Source: a virus
Direction: 5' to 3' (one strand)
DNA: 53,520 bases
IMG/VR virus record: IMGVR_UViG_3300046011_008859
Coordinates: 1-53,520 of that record
Shown here: positions 1-7,327 of the stretch, piece after piece
Layout of the letters: each line of letters starts with the position of its first letter
Numbering within the stretch: position 1 is the stretch's first letter
Program-made: the position numbers and the translations under genes
The notes under the pieces: generated by a model
What the model was told of the DNA's origin: nothing
The model's database searches: none
The model's input: only the letters and a program-made list of their open reading frames with translations

Positions 1-68
1 TCCATGGCAAACACCCTCAGGATCAAGCGCAGTTCCACTGCAAACGCTACCCCTACCGGCCTTCAGGC
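1..68 (+). repeat. Direct repeat, copy 1 (identical to 52957-53024)
   Basis: Bases 1-68 are identical to 52957-53024, covering TCC, the start codon and the first 21 codons of two fibre paralogues. A second identical block of 90 nt lies at 159-248 and 53115-53204. Both keep the same offset of 52956, so there is no net indel between the copies. The window begins exactly where identity begins, as a contig broken at a repeat would. Confidence 0.9.
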
Positions 69-696
69 CGGGGAACTTGCCGTCAACATCCCTGACAAGC
101 GGTTGTTCGTCGGTGATGGCACCAACTCTCAGGAGTTGACGCGCCGTGCGGCATCGGATACTGCGGGACGGGTGCAGTTGGCGGCAAGCACGGGCGCACT
201 GACAGACAGCGGAGGACTGCACTTTGACAGCACGAACAACACGCTGACGGTCAACACGCTACTGGTGCAAAGCACTGCTAGCGAAGGACTGCTCTACCAA
301 AACGCCAATCCGTCAAAGCCGCTAGTGCTTACGCACTCAAACATGGCAGATGGCGGCGAGATCATCATTGGCGATTACTTTCAGGACGGCAGCAGCACCA
401 CGATCACGGTGAATGACGAGGCCAATACGGTTACTGTCGCCGCAGAACTGGTCGTGCAAGGCGAAGTTTACTCCGCGCAACTAGTGTTGCCGGATTCGGA
501 TGGTTCTAACTCCATCACGCTGAAGTCGGCGGCGACCGTAACAAGCAACTACACGCTGACGCTTCCGGCCACGGCAGGGAGCAACGGACAAGTCCTCACC
601 ACCAACGGGACGGGTACCCTTTCGTGGACCACCCCCAGCGGGGGAAGCGGATCTTCAACTCCCGATTTCCTGCTCATCAGCGCAGGCATCATCTAG
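4..696 (+). CDS. Tail fibre protein, paralogue A (230 aa)
   Basis: This is a probable receptor-binding or fibre-shaft protein. The N-terminus (MANTLRIKRSS, then GLQAGELAVN and LFVGDGT at about residues 20-40) is the short beta-rich module found at the start of many phage fibre proteins, where a 'GELA.N...LFIGDG' pattern recurs. The C-terminal half has the fibre-type stretch YTLTLPATAGSNGQVL and a Gly/Ser-rich end. A second copy of this gene starts at 52960 and aligns without indels for at least 561 nt. The ATG lies at the window edge, so no ribosome site is visible, but the equivalent copy starts at the same place 4 nt after an upstream stop. Fibre role is inferred from family style and neighbours. 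Confidence 0.75.
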   Translation: MANTLRIKRSSTANATPTGLQAGELAVNIPDKRLFVGDGTNSQELTRRAASDTAGRVQLAASTGALTDSGGLHFDSTNNTLTVNTLLVQSTASEGLLYQNANPSKPLVLTHSNMADGGEIIIGDYFQDGSSTTITVNDEANTVTVAAELVVQGEVYSAQLVLPDSDGSNSITLKSAATVTSNYTLTLPATAGSNGQVLTTNGTGTLSWTTPSGGSGSSTPDFLLISAGII

Positions 697-705
697 GATC
701 TTGAC

Positions 706-1119
706 ATGGCGACATCAGCCCAATACACGGCGCAGCCGATCCTTGAATACGCGCAGCTCACCACCGGTGAAGCGTCGCGTACCGCCCCCACCAACATCGT
801 GGAAATCTGCGCTGGTCCAAACGTGACTGCTGGCGCAGGCGTCGGCAAGCGCATCACCCGCATCACTTGCCACGGCACGGGCAACACAGCAAACGGCATG
901 ATCCGGTTCTGGCTGTCGCTTGACGGCGGAACGACCAAGCGCCTCATCCTTGAAAAGGCAAAGCCTTCCACCACGCCAAGCAGCGCTACTTCAGCAGCGA
1001 GGATCGAAGCCTCGGAGTTGGCAGGAATGATCCTGCCGGGAGGAACGGCCAACAAGTTGTACGCGACGATTCAGGACACCGAGACTTGGAACGTCATCGT
1101 GGAGTCGGCGCTGCTGTGA
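706..1119 (+). CDS. Hypothetical tail-fibre-module protein (137 aa)
   Basis: I do not recognise this protein. It has no membrane segment, few charges and many Thr, Ala and Gly, consistent with a beta-rich virion protein. A central stretch (about residues 45-85, ITRITCHGTGN then FWLSLDGGTTKRLILE) reads like alternating beta strands. It starts 9 nt after the fibre gene, with GATCTTGAC before the ATG, and its stop overlaps the GTG of the Gly-rich gene (GTGA). Position between two fibre-type genes suggests a small fibre, fibre connector or assembly helper. Function is inferred from context only. Confidence 0.6.
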   Translation: MATSAQYTAQPILEYAQLTTGEASRTAPTNIVEICAGPNVTAGAGVGKRITRITCHGTGNTANGMIRFWLSLDGGTTKRLILEKAKPSTTPSSATSAARIEASELAGMILPGGTANKLYATIQDTETWNVIVESALL

Positions 1120-2111
1120 ACGAGGGCATCAACGGATTCCCACGTGGGTGGATGAGCCGCGCAGCCGTGGCGATGTACACCATTGACGAATCGCGTGCGA
1201 TCCTCAAGCAGGAGTTCAAGGTCGCCGGGACGTACAACAACATCACTCCTCCCGCTGGTGCTGGTGGCGTCACCGTCCTTGTGTACGGCGGCGGAGGTGG
1301 TGGACAAAGCGGTGGATACCAAGTCGCGGGGACCGTCGCGTCTGGCGGCGGAGGAGGGGGTGGAGGAGGCGTGGACTTGGTTTCCATGCGGCTGTCGTTC
1401 TGGCCTTCTCGGCTCGGGACGATCTACTTTCAGGTGATCGTCGGGTCAGGTGGAGCAGGCGGCGCAGCGCGAACGAGCATTGGAAACGGATTCGGTGGAT
1501 CAAGCGGTGGTACGTCCACTGTCAACCTGACGAACAGTGCACGTACCGTGCTGTCTCGCTTTGTGACTGCGGAAGGCGGAAGCGGAGGCTCCGGTTCGCC
1601 GGGACAGCGCAACGGAATCGGAGGACGCATTCAGCCGTGGGGAAGCAACCTACGGTCGCAGTCTGGCGGCGGTGTTGCCGGATGGAGTTCCGGCGGCTTC
1701 CGATTCCCTGCCTCTTGGGGCGGCGTTGGCAACTTCGCACCATCCCACGCCTATAGTTGCGGAGGCGGTGGTTCTGGCGGCGTGGTCAACACGGACGGCA
1801 CCTCCAAGCAGGCAGGCGGCGCGGGCGGATACGGCGCGTACTTCTTCGACAGCATCTACCGTGCTGATGACGGAGGCACGGGCACAGGCGCTGATGCCGC
1901 GGAAGAAGAAATCATCTTTGGAGGCGTCGGCGGCAACGGCGGATATTCGGCGGGCACTGCTGATGGGGCCGCGTTTGCAGGAGGGGCTGGTATCAGAGGT
2001 GGAGGCGGTGGTGGGGGCGGCGGTTGCGTCACCCCGTCCAATGGCACGCACAACAGCGGAGGAGGTGGCGCAGGCGGGCCCGGATACGTCATGCTCCTTT
2101 GGACTCCTTGA
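1116..2111 (+). CDS. Glycine-rich tail fibre / adhesin tip protein (331 aa)
   Basis: After a short N-terminal part (to about residue 40) the pattern FKVAGTYNNITPPAGAGGVTV followed by YGGGGGG matches the opening of phage glycine-rich fibre domains. The rest is dominated by Gly runs of 4-9 residues separated by short loops, ending GGPGYVMLLW. T-even-type adhesins and other phage fibre tips use such Gly-rich sandwiches to carry variable receptor-contact loops. I chose the GTG overlapping the previous stop (GTGA), with GGAG 11 nt upstream; an ATG at 1152 is a good alternative. Likely host-recognition protein, by family resemblance and location. Confidence 0.7.
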   Translation: MNEGINGFPRGWMSRAAVAMYTIDESRAILKQEFKVAGTYNNITPPAGAGGVTVLVYGGGGGGQSGGYQVAGTVASGGGGGGGGGVDLVSMRLSFWPSRLGTIYFQVIVGSGGAGGAARTSIGNGFGGSSGGTSTVNLTNSARTVLSRFVTAEGGSGGSGSPGQRNGIGGRIQPWGSNLRSQSGGGVAGWSSGGFRFPASWGGVGNFAPSHAYSCGGGGSGGVVNTDGTSKQAGGAGGYGAYFFDSIYRADDGGTGTGADAAEEEIIFGGVGGNGGYSAGTADGAAFAGGAGIRGGGGGGGGGCVTPSNGTHNSGGGGAGGPGYVMLLWTP

Positions 2112-2112
2112 C

Positions 2113-2292
2113 ATGGAACGCTACGCAGTCATCCAAGAGGCAGACAACATCGTCCGCACCATCGTCGCGGTCGCGCCGGATCAGGCGTGGCATTGCGACG
2201 ACAACTGCTTCCCTGTCCTGCTGAACGCAGGCGAGAACTGCGACATGGGGTGGACGTACTACGCAGACGAGACTCCGAGGTTCGTCCCGTGA
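2113..2292 (+). CDS. Small fibre-associated protein (59 aa)
   Basis: This short acidic protein begins MERYAVIQEADNIVRTIVAV and ends TYYADETPRFVP. The opening resembles the many small phage proteins placed directly after tail fibres that start with 'FAVIENGVV.NVI' type strands; those are usually unannotated or called fibre-assembly-related. The ATG follows the stop of the Gly-rich gene by one base (TGACATG), and its own stop overlaps a GTG (GTGACC) of the next gene. Function unknown; tail-fibre role is inferred. Confidence 0.6.
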   Translation: MERYAVIQEADNIVRTIVAVAPDQAWHCDDNCFPVLLNAGENCDMGWTYYADETPRFVP

Positions 2293-2294
2293 CC

Positions 2295-2498
2295 ATGGAG
2301 CCAGGCTCAAACGTGGTGAAGCTCTCGCCGGGAGACTGGGCGAAGATCGCCGGCGTGGCAATCACGTTGTTCGGGAGCCTGATCGGGGTCTACATCCACC
2401 ACGACCGCCTGCTCACCCAGCTCATCGTCCAGCAGCAGTACACGAACACCCGCCTGGACAAGATCGAGACGAAGCTTTATGAAACGCCTCACCGCTAG
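2295..2498 (+). CDS. Putative holin-like single-TM protein (67 aa)
   Basis: One hydrophobic segment spans about residues 17-35 (IAGVAITLFGSLIGVYI), followed by an amphipathic, Gln-rich, charged tail with heptad character (LLTQLIVQQQYTNTRLDKIE). That layout resembles small phage holins and XhlA-like membrane proteins. It sits at the head of three consecutive small membrane-protein genes directly after the fibre module, a usual place for lysis genes. ATG 2295 is chosen; GTG 2289, overlapping the upstream stop, is possible. The 3' end overlaps the next gene by 20 nt. Holin is a hypothesis from topology and context. Confidence 0.5.
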   Translation: MEPGSNVVKLSPGDWAKIAGVAITLFGSLIGVYIHHDRLLTQLIVQQQYTNTRLDKIETKLYETPHR

Positions 2499-2958
2499 CC
2501 TCCTGCTGGTGGGGTGTAGCGCGACGGAGCGGGTATCGGACAACACGAACGAGATCCGGGCAGAAGCCCGCGCCCTGTCCGTGCACGGGGAATCCATCCA
2601 AGACAAGGAGGTAGTCACCCGTGCCGACAGAATCTACGAACTGGCTGCCGATATCCATGCTCAGCTTCCTGGCCTTGAGGACCGTACCCCTGCGTGGATG
2701 GAAACGCTCATTTGGGTGGCTGGCTCCGTGGTTGCCGTTGCAGTCGTCATTGTCCTGTGGCAGACCGGACTGGGCCAGGCCATCCGGATTGCCGTCGGCT
2801 GGATCCCGCGCAAGAAGGTTTCGGATGCGGACCTTGCCAGCCGAATGCTCGATGACAAATCACCTGAGGATGCCCGCGAATATGTCGCTGCGCGGCGGGC
2901 ATCTGACCCGGAGTTCGATGCTGCGTGGCGACGCATTCACAAAAAGGAAACAGCATGA
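2479..2958 (+). CDS. Lipoprotein with internal TM, candidate unimolecular spanin (159 aa)
   Basis: The N-terminus MKRLTASLLLVGCS is a very short signal with a lipobox LVGC, so Cys13 is the likely lipidated residue. A polar, helix-forming stretch follows (about 14-72), then one strong membrane segment (about 76-97, TLIWVAGSVVAVAVVIVLW), then about 60 charged residues. An outer-membrane lipid anchor plus one inner-membrane helix in the same chain is the plan of u-spanins such as T1 gp11, although their cytoplasmic tails are usually shorter. If right, the host has an outer membrane. It could also be a generic lipoprotein. Confidence 0.5.
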   Translation: MKRLTASLLLVGCSATERVSDNTNEIRAEARALSVHGESIQDKEVVTRADRIYELAADIHAQLPGLEDRTPAWMETLIWVAGSVVAVAVVIVLWQTGLGQAIRIAVGWIPRKKVSDADLASRMLDDKSPEDAREYVAARRASDPEFDAAWRRIHKKETA

Positions 2959-3071
2959 TCCTCGCTGACTTCTCCTCTTTCCTCGGTAGCCTTTGGTTTG
3001 CAGCCCTGCTTGGTGCGGTCGGCTTCGTGGCTGGCTGGTACCTGTGCAAGAAGCATGGCTCCAAGATCTGA
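2955..3071 (+). CDS. Small membrane protein, lysis cassette (38 aa)
   Basis: A 38-residue protein whose ATG overlaps the previous stop (ATGA) and whose stop overlaps the next start (TGATG). AAAGGAAA lies 5-6 nt upstream, a good ribosome site. Residues about 9-31 (FLGSLWFAALLGAVGFVAGW) form one hydrophobic helix, followed by a basic tail CKKHGSKI. The tight overlaps on both sides and the ribosome site argue that it is real despite its size. It may be a pinholin-like or accessory lysis protein; no family recognised. Confidence 0.6.
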   Translation: MILADFSSFLGSLWFAALLGAVGFVAGWYLCKKHGSKI

Positions 3072-4009
3072 TGTCGAACACTACCTTGGGATCGAATCCT
3101 AAGGCCCCGTTTCAGGTGAGGGCAGCGACAAGGAACATCCACCTTGTCGATCTCGATTGCACCTCGAAAACGGATGAGTGGTGGTTCCTGCTGTCCGGGG
3201 ACCGCCACCACGACAACCCGCACGCAGACCATGAACTTGAGCTCAAGCACCTGGATGAAGCGGTTGAGCGTCGCGCTGGCATCATCGATGTCGGCGATCT
3301 GTTCTGCGCCATGGAAGGCAAGTTCGATCCTCGCCGCAACAAGGCGGGCATTCGCGAAGAGCATGCACTGGCTGCGGACTACCTCGATTCCCTAGTCCGC
3401 CACGCCTCCGACTTCTACGCGCCGTACGCAAAGAACTTCGTCGTGATTGGCCGGGGCAATCACGAATCAGCGATCCTGAAGAACTGCGAGACGGACCTGA
3501 CCGAGCGGCTGTGCGAGCGCATAAGCCAGCAGACCGGGCACAAGGTGTATCCCGGAGGCTACGGCGGCTGGCTCCGTTTCAACATCAACCTTGACACCGA
3601 GCGGTTCACCCTGTCCCTCAAGTACTTCCACGGGGCTGGTGGGGCTGCGCTCATGTCCTTCGATACGCTCAAGGTCCGTCGCAACGCGGCGGTCATGCCG
3701 GACGCGGACGTGATCGTGCAGGGCCACGTCCACAAGCAGTGGTTCATGCCGCTGTCCCGCGAGCGACTTGTCTGCGACAAGGCCGGCTGCCGCGTGGTCA
3801 GCGACATCCAGTACCACGTCCGCACCGGGACGTACAAGGACGAGTTCGGTGACGGCCACAGCGGCTGGCACATCGAGCAGGGCCGAGGACCCGAGGTGCA
3901 GGGCGCGGTGTGGATGCGGCTCTACCTCGCGAAGCAGGCCGGCAAGACGATCAGCGGCGACCGCAAGACCTACTACCAGCTCACGCCTGAGTTCCACCTC
4001 GCGCACTGA
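3071..4009 (+). CDS. Calcineurin-like metallophosphoesterase (312 aa)
   Basis: The metal-binding blocks of the calcineurin phosphoesterase superfamily are all visible in order: SGDRHHDN near residue 43 (the D-x-H block), DVGDLF near 76, GRGNHES near 133, and GHVHKQ near 220. The family cleaves phosphomonoesters, phosphodiesters or nucleic acid with two metal ions. The ATG overlaps the upstream stop (TGATG), giving 312 residues, typical for a single catalytic domain. It is not next to the main replication genes. The substrate is unknown; DNA repair nuclease (SbcD-like) or nucleotide phosphatase roles are possible. Confidence 0.8.
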   Translation: MSNTTLGSNPKAPFQVRAATRNIHLVDLDCTSKTDEWWFLLSGDRHHDNPHADHELELKHLDEAVERRAGIIDVGDLFCAMEGKFDPRRNKAGIREEHALAADYLDSLVRHASDFYAPYAKNFVVIGRGNHESAILKNCETDLTERLCERISQQTGHKVYPGGYGGWLRFNINLDTERFTLSLKYFHGAGGAALMSFDTLKVRRNAAVMPDADVIVQGHVHKQWFMPLSRERLVCDKAGCRVVSDIQYHVRTGTYKDEFGDGHSGWHIEQGRGPEVQGAVWMRLYLAKQAGKTISGDRKTYYQLTPEFHLAH

Positions 4010-4021
4010 ACCCCACCAGCC

Positions 4022-4294
4022 ATGGCGAAGGGCGATCGAATCCTCCGCATCCGTGGCCAGCGATGGCGACTCAGGTTCGTGCCCCACCTGGGGGACGCGG
4101 AGGGCTTGTGCCACAAGCAGGAGCGCGTGATCCGCATTGCACGCGGCTACCCCGAGGAGCGGACCATGGACTCGATCATCCATGAGATCCTGCACGCGGC
4201 GCTGTGGGACCTGGACGAAGAGGCGGTGAACGAGACGGCCAACGCAATCTCCGCCGCACTCTGGCGTCTGGGCTACCGCCGGCCCGGAACTTAA
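4022..4294 (+). CDS. Small HExxH zinc-protease-like protein (90 aa)
   Basis: The core SIIHEILHAALWDLDEEAVNETA (about residues 51-73) carries the HExxH zincin signature on a helix, followed by a Glu-rich helix that could give the third ligand. Such minimal phage zincins are short and often unassigned. The ATG follows 12 nt after the phosphoesterase stop; the spacer is almost exactly one Chi-like motif (CCCCACCAGC at 4011-4020) and holds no Shine-Dalgarno sequence. The protein may be a regulatory protease or a remnant SprT/ImmA-type domain; a cell-wall role is not supported by any motif. Confidence 0.65.
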   Translation: MAKGDRILRIRGQRWRLRFVPHLGDAEGLCHKQERVIRIARGYPEERTMDSIIHEILHAALWDLDEEAVNETANAISAALWRLGYRRPGT

Positions 4295-4618
4295 ACTTCC
4301 ACTTGTAAGAAACTCTTACAAGTCTTCATTACCGCGTACGTGGGATCGACAGTCCCAAATAACGTGTACGGACTCACCACACTTGTGAAGATCTGTAGCA
4401 CTTTCTATCCGGCGACCGACAATTCATCACAGCCGCCGTGTGGGATTCCCACTACCCACATTGCCGGGGAACACACGGCATCTTGTTGTTAGCTTCCGAC
4501 CGAAGCGAGCGATTAGATCAACGGCGGTGAAGCAGATACTACACCCTCTTCCCCTAGAGTCGCGCACGCGGGGAGGCGCGGTGCGCCCCGCGTGCGCTCA
4601 ACCCCAGGAGTCCCGACT
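4295..4618 (+). promoter_or_regulatory. Structured intergenic region with several inverted repeats
   Basis: No gene is supported in these 324 nt. They hold a perfect 10-bp hairpin ACTTGTAAGA/TCTTACAAGT at 4301-4323; a small TGGGA/TCCCA hairpin at 4341-4357; the odd palindrome GTGGGATTCCCAC at 4440-4452; and a perfect 12-bp stem GCGCACGCGGGG/CCCCGCGTGCGC at 4562-4597. The last stem lacks a T-run, so it is not a simple terminator, and it sits just before the AGGAG ribosome site of the recombination operon. A promoter-operator region, attenuator or secondary origin are all possible. Confidence 0.5.
4562..4597 (+). promoter_or_regulatory. 12-bp hairpin upstream of the recombination operon
   Basis: Arms 4562-4573 and 4586-4597 are perfectly complementary, with a 12-nt loop that itself contains GGCGC/GCGCC. 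The hairpin ends 22 nt before the ATG of the RecB-type nuclease gene, with AGGAG between. It could control translation or transcription of that operon. Confidence 0.55.
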
Positions 4619-5848
4619 ATGCCCCCACCAACCGTCTCAGTCAGCTACCCAACGTCCGTATGTGACCCGGTTTCACCCTGGCTTGAAAGCCACGGGATCT
4701 TCGCCCGGACCCCCCTCATTCGGTCCAGCGACTACCGCCTCGTCCGGTCGTGCCCACGCACATATTATCTGTCACGCCGTCTGGGGCTCGTAAAAGCCTT
4801 CCAGTACAGCCGGGCCCTCAGCCGGGGCTCATGGGTACACCTGGCCTTCGCGTGCATCTTGGACGATCCTAGCGATCGTGCCGTGACGCTAGAGCAAGCC
4901 GTGGTCGCCCGGTGCGAGGAACTGCGGGACGTGGCCAAGACCCTTGGCAGCTCCTCGGACAAGATCCGGGAGATCGTCGCCCGTGAGGAGCAGGACGCCC
5001 GTGTCAGCATCGCGTGGTTCAATGCCGCCCTCCAGGTCCCGGACGGATCCGGACGCACCATCGCCCAGCGTTTCCGCGATGACTGGCAGATCGTGGAGCA
5101 GGAACCGGAGATCGCGTTCAAGGACTGCCTCATTCAGCCCGACTGCCTCGTCCGGGACAAGGCCGGCAAACTCTGGATCGTGGACTTCAAGACCACGGCC
5201 ATGTCCACCAACGCCCGTCTCCAGACCTGCCCCCTCGAGTTCCAGACCCAGCACTACTTCAACACCATGCTTCGCCGCACGGCCGCAGACCCAGCCGCCG
5301 CAGCGCAGTGGTCCGCACCCGACCGCATCGGCGGCGTCCTGCACATCGCCGTGCGCAAGCCGTCCATCGAGTTCGGCATGCGTGACCGTCCGTTCACCAT
5401 GGACCTGAGCCCGTTCAAGTCCGGCCCACGCAAGGGCGAGCCCCGCAATGAGAAGATCTTCCACGGCGAACCGGACCCGTACCTCTACGAGCAGCGTTGC
5501 CTCGACTGGTACATCGGTCGCGGCGAGTACCTGCACAACGAACCCGAACGGCTCACCGATCCGTGCGTCGCGATTTCCACCACTTCCGCCGAACTGCTGC
5601 TTTCCGCCGAAGTACAGGCCGAGTACAATGCTCGCTTGTCCTTCGTGCGGAGATACAGGGAGCAAGCCGCAGAACCCGGCAACTACGAGATTGGGGATCC
5701 GGTCGTACAGCACGGCACGCCGTCGCCTTACCTCCCGTTCCACATGATCGAACCCGGCAAGTGGCCTGACCTGATCCTCACCGAAGGTTTCCTGCAGCGT
5801 GACAGAGACACCTTCACGGAGACGGATCTTGGAGAACCAGCAACCTGA
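4619..5848 (+). CDS. RecB/Cas4-type PD-(D/E)xK exonuclease (409 aa)
   Basis: Key blocks of the PD-(D/E)xK exonuclease superfamily are visible: an N-terminal RSCPRTYYLSRRLG (residues 43-56, the 'CP..YYL' block of RecB-like nucleases), then QPD (D175), VDFK (D189 and K191), and QTQHY (209-213, the QxxxY motif). These build a two-metal site that degrades DNA ends. It opens a block with an HTH-like protein, a RecA-like ATPase and an ssDNA-binding-like protein, so it probably makes 3' overhangs for phage recombination. ATG 4619 has AGGAG 7 nt upstream; GTG 4592 lies inside the preceding hairpin and is rejected. Identity is strong; the pathway is inferred. Confidence 0.8.
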   Translation: MPPPTVSVSYPTSVCDPVSPWLESHGIFARTPLIRSSDYRLVRSCPRTYYLSRRLGLVKAFQYSRALSRGSWVHLAFACILDDPSDRAVTLEQAVVARCEELRDVAKTLGSSSDKIREIVAREEQDARVSIAWFNAALQVPDGSGRTIAQRFRDDWQIVEQEPEIAFKDCLIQPDCLVRDKAGKLWIVDFKTTAMSTNARLQTCPLEFQTQHYFNTMLRRTAADPAAAAQWSAPDRIGGVLHIAVRKPSIEFGMRDRPFTMDLSPFKSGPRKGEPRNEKIFHGEPDPYLYEQRCLDWYIGRGEYLHNEPERLTDPCVAISTTSAELLLSAEVQAEYNARLSFVRRYREQAAEPGNYEIGDPVVQHGTPSPYLPFHMIEPGKWPDLILTEGFLQRDRDTFTETDLGEPAT

Positions 5849-6338
5849 GGAGAAGTCCCCCACCAGCCGCGAGTCTGGCAAGTCGGTCCTCGGCCCGGAG
5901 ATGTGGTCCGAAGTCCTGCAGCGCGTGATCGCACCACGCATCGCATCGGCAATCCGCCTCGATCCCCCCATCGAGAACAGGCACGAACTGCACAAGCGGT
6001 TCTGCGAGCTGAACTCGGTGCGCATCTCGTACTCCACCTTCAGCGGGTGGTGCGAGGATCTGGGCATCACGTTCCGCAAGCGCATCGAAGTCACCATCCC
6101 CGGCTGGAAGCCAGTGTCACAGCCGGTCAAGATCCCGTTCCGTGCCGTGTCGGAGACGGGCCCCGAGAACTCGCCCACCATCGAAGTGTCCATCTCCCCG
6201 GAGCCGGACGTTCCGATCACGTGGGATCCGCCGAAGCCCCCACCATCCCAGGTGTTCGGAGATGACGGACTTCCCAACATCCTGCCAGGCGGCATGCGTG
6301 GTCCCGCCTTCCTGGAATCCAAAGACTACGCAAACTAA
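5799..6338 (+). CDS. Unknown protein of the recombination block, HTH-like N-terminal half (179 aa)
   Basis: No family is recognised with confidence. Residues about 58-95 (ENRHELHKRFCELNSVRISYSTF) look like a small helix-turn-helix in which a short recognition helix follows the turn; the C-terminal half is Pro-rich and disordered-looking. It starts at a GTG 50 nt inside the nuclease gene, with GAAGG upstream; a TTG at 5829 preceded by GGAG is an alternative start. It lies between the nuclease and the RecA-like ATPase and could be a regulator or loader. A Chi-like motif occupies 5858-5867 and encodes Pro-Thr-Ser. Confidence 0.55.
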   Translation: MTETPSRRRILENQQPEEKSPTSRESGKSVLGPEMWSEVLQRVIAPRIASAIRLDPPIENRHELHKRFCELNSVRISYSTFSGWCEDLGITFRKRIEVTIPGWKPVSQPVKIPFRAVSETGPENSPTIEVSISPEPDVPITWDPPKPPPSQVFGDDGLPNILPGGMRGPAFLESKDYAN

Positions 6339-6347
6339 GGAGTCATC

Positions 6348-7247
6348 ATGACACACTCCGTCACTCACGGTTCCACAATCGCCTCCAAGTACGCAGGGCT
6401 CGGCAATGCCGTTTCTACTGGTCGTAGCGTTCCTTCTCGCATGCTTGGACTCGTGGTCGGAGAGGCAGGCTGCGGCAAGTCCTTCCTCCTCCAGTCCCAT
6501 CCGGGTGCGTACATCCTCAATCTGGACGAGACTCCTGCGGTTTGCTCGACCAGCGAAGCCGTCATGTTCCCCACGCCCGGCCCTGACGGACGCTCCATCG
6601 ATGAGCGCGGCAACCCGGTCGTGATCGACTGGGCTGCGCTCGAGGCCAAGCACAAGGTCCTTCTCGACCTTGCCAAGAGCAACCAACCCCGACCAGAAAC
6701 CGTCGTCATCGACACGCTCGGTGCGGCGATCCGCCTGCTGCGTCCGCACATCGCCAAGCTCTACGGCCGCGAGCGGTTCACGGACGTCGATGGCCGGCTG
6801 GGCTGGGAGCGCTTGTTCGACACGCTCATCGAGTTCGGCACGAGCCTGCGCCGGCATGGGTACGGCGTCTACTACATTGCCCACCTGTCCCGCAAGCACG
6901 TTCCGCTCAGCGAGAACCAGCACGTCGAGGAGTACAAGATCCTCATCTCGGACGGCCTGTACGCGCGCATGTTCCCCATGTTCGACATCGTCATACCCGT
7001 CACGGCCCAGTGGGACACCCGCGAAGTCGTGACCGAGCAGACGGTGGAGATCAACGGCAAGCCCGTGAGCCGCAAGGTCACGAGCCAGCAGAAGATCCGC
7101 AGGCACTACGCCTCGTTCGACAACCCCAAGCTCGACGGCATCGCGAAGGTCCGCACGCTCACCCCGCTCTCGACCTTCGAGCTGCCGCGTGAGAATGCGT
7201 GGCAATCCTTCTGCGCCGCGTACGAGAGCGCGAACGCGGTCCGCTGA
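6348..7247 (+). CDS. RecA-like P-loop ATPase, Sak4/AAA_24 type (299 aa)
   Basis: Walker A is GEAGCGKS (residues 38-45) and Walker B is TVVIDTLG (118-125), followed by the arginine- and glutamine-containing C-terminal part of the RecA-like core. Phage ATPases of this size, encoded between a nuclease and a small ssDNA-binding protein, are usually Sak4-type single-strand annealing recombinases or DUF-type RecA homologues. GGAG lies 7 nt before the ATG. A hairpin overlaps the 3' end. Function in strand annealing or exchange is an inference from motifs and neighbours; a general AAA ATPase cannot be excluded. Confidence 0.75.
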   Translation: MTHSVTHGSTIASKYAGLGNAVSTGRSVPSRMLGLVVGEAGCGKSFLLQSHPGAYILNLDETPAVCSTSEAVMFPTPGPDGRSIDERGNPVVIDWAALEAKHKVLLDLAKSNQPRPETVVIDTLGAAIRLLRPHIAKLYGRERFTDVDGRLGWERLFDTLIEFGTSLRRHGYGVYYIAHLSRKHVPLSENQHVEEYKILISDGLYARMFPMFDIVIPVTAQWDTREVVTEQTVEINGKPVSRKVTSQQKIRRHYASFDNPKLDGIAKVRTLTPLSTFELPRENAWQSFCAAYESANAVR

Positions 7248-7301
7248 CGCGGGAACCGCGTTCGCTTCCCAGACTCTGTTTCGTTTGTTTCGTTTCGTTT
7301 C
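7230..7301 (+). terminator. Hairpin plus pyrimidine tract
   Basis: Arms GCGAACGCGGT (7230-7240) and ACCGCGTTCGC (7255-7265) form an 11-bp stem overlapping the end of the ATPase gene. About 12 nt further on comes a long T-rich stretch with repeated TTTCG (to about 7301). It looks like a leaky rho-independent terminator or an RNA-processing site before the next gene. Confidence 0.6.
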
Positions 7302-7327
7302 TTTCACCCCTCTTTACGGAGCATCAG

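Noticed and set aside
4889-6322. A 477-codon minus-strand frame opposite the RecB-type nuclease
   Set aside because: No motif or ribosome site; the + strand nuclease shows catalytic residues and strong AGGAG.
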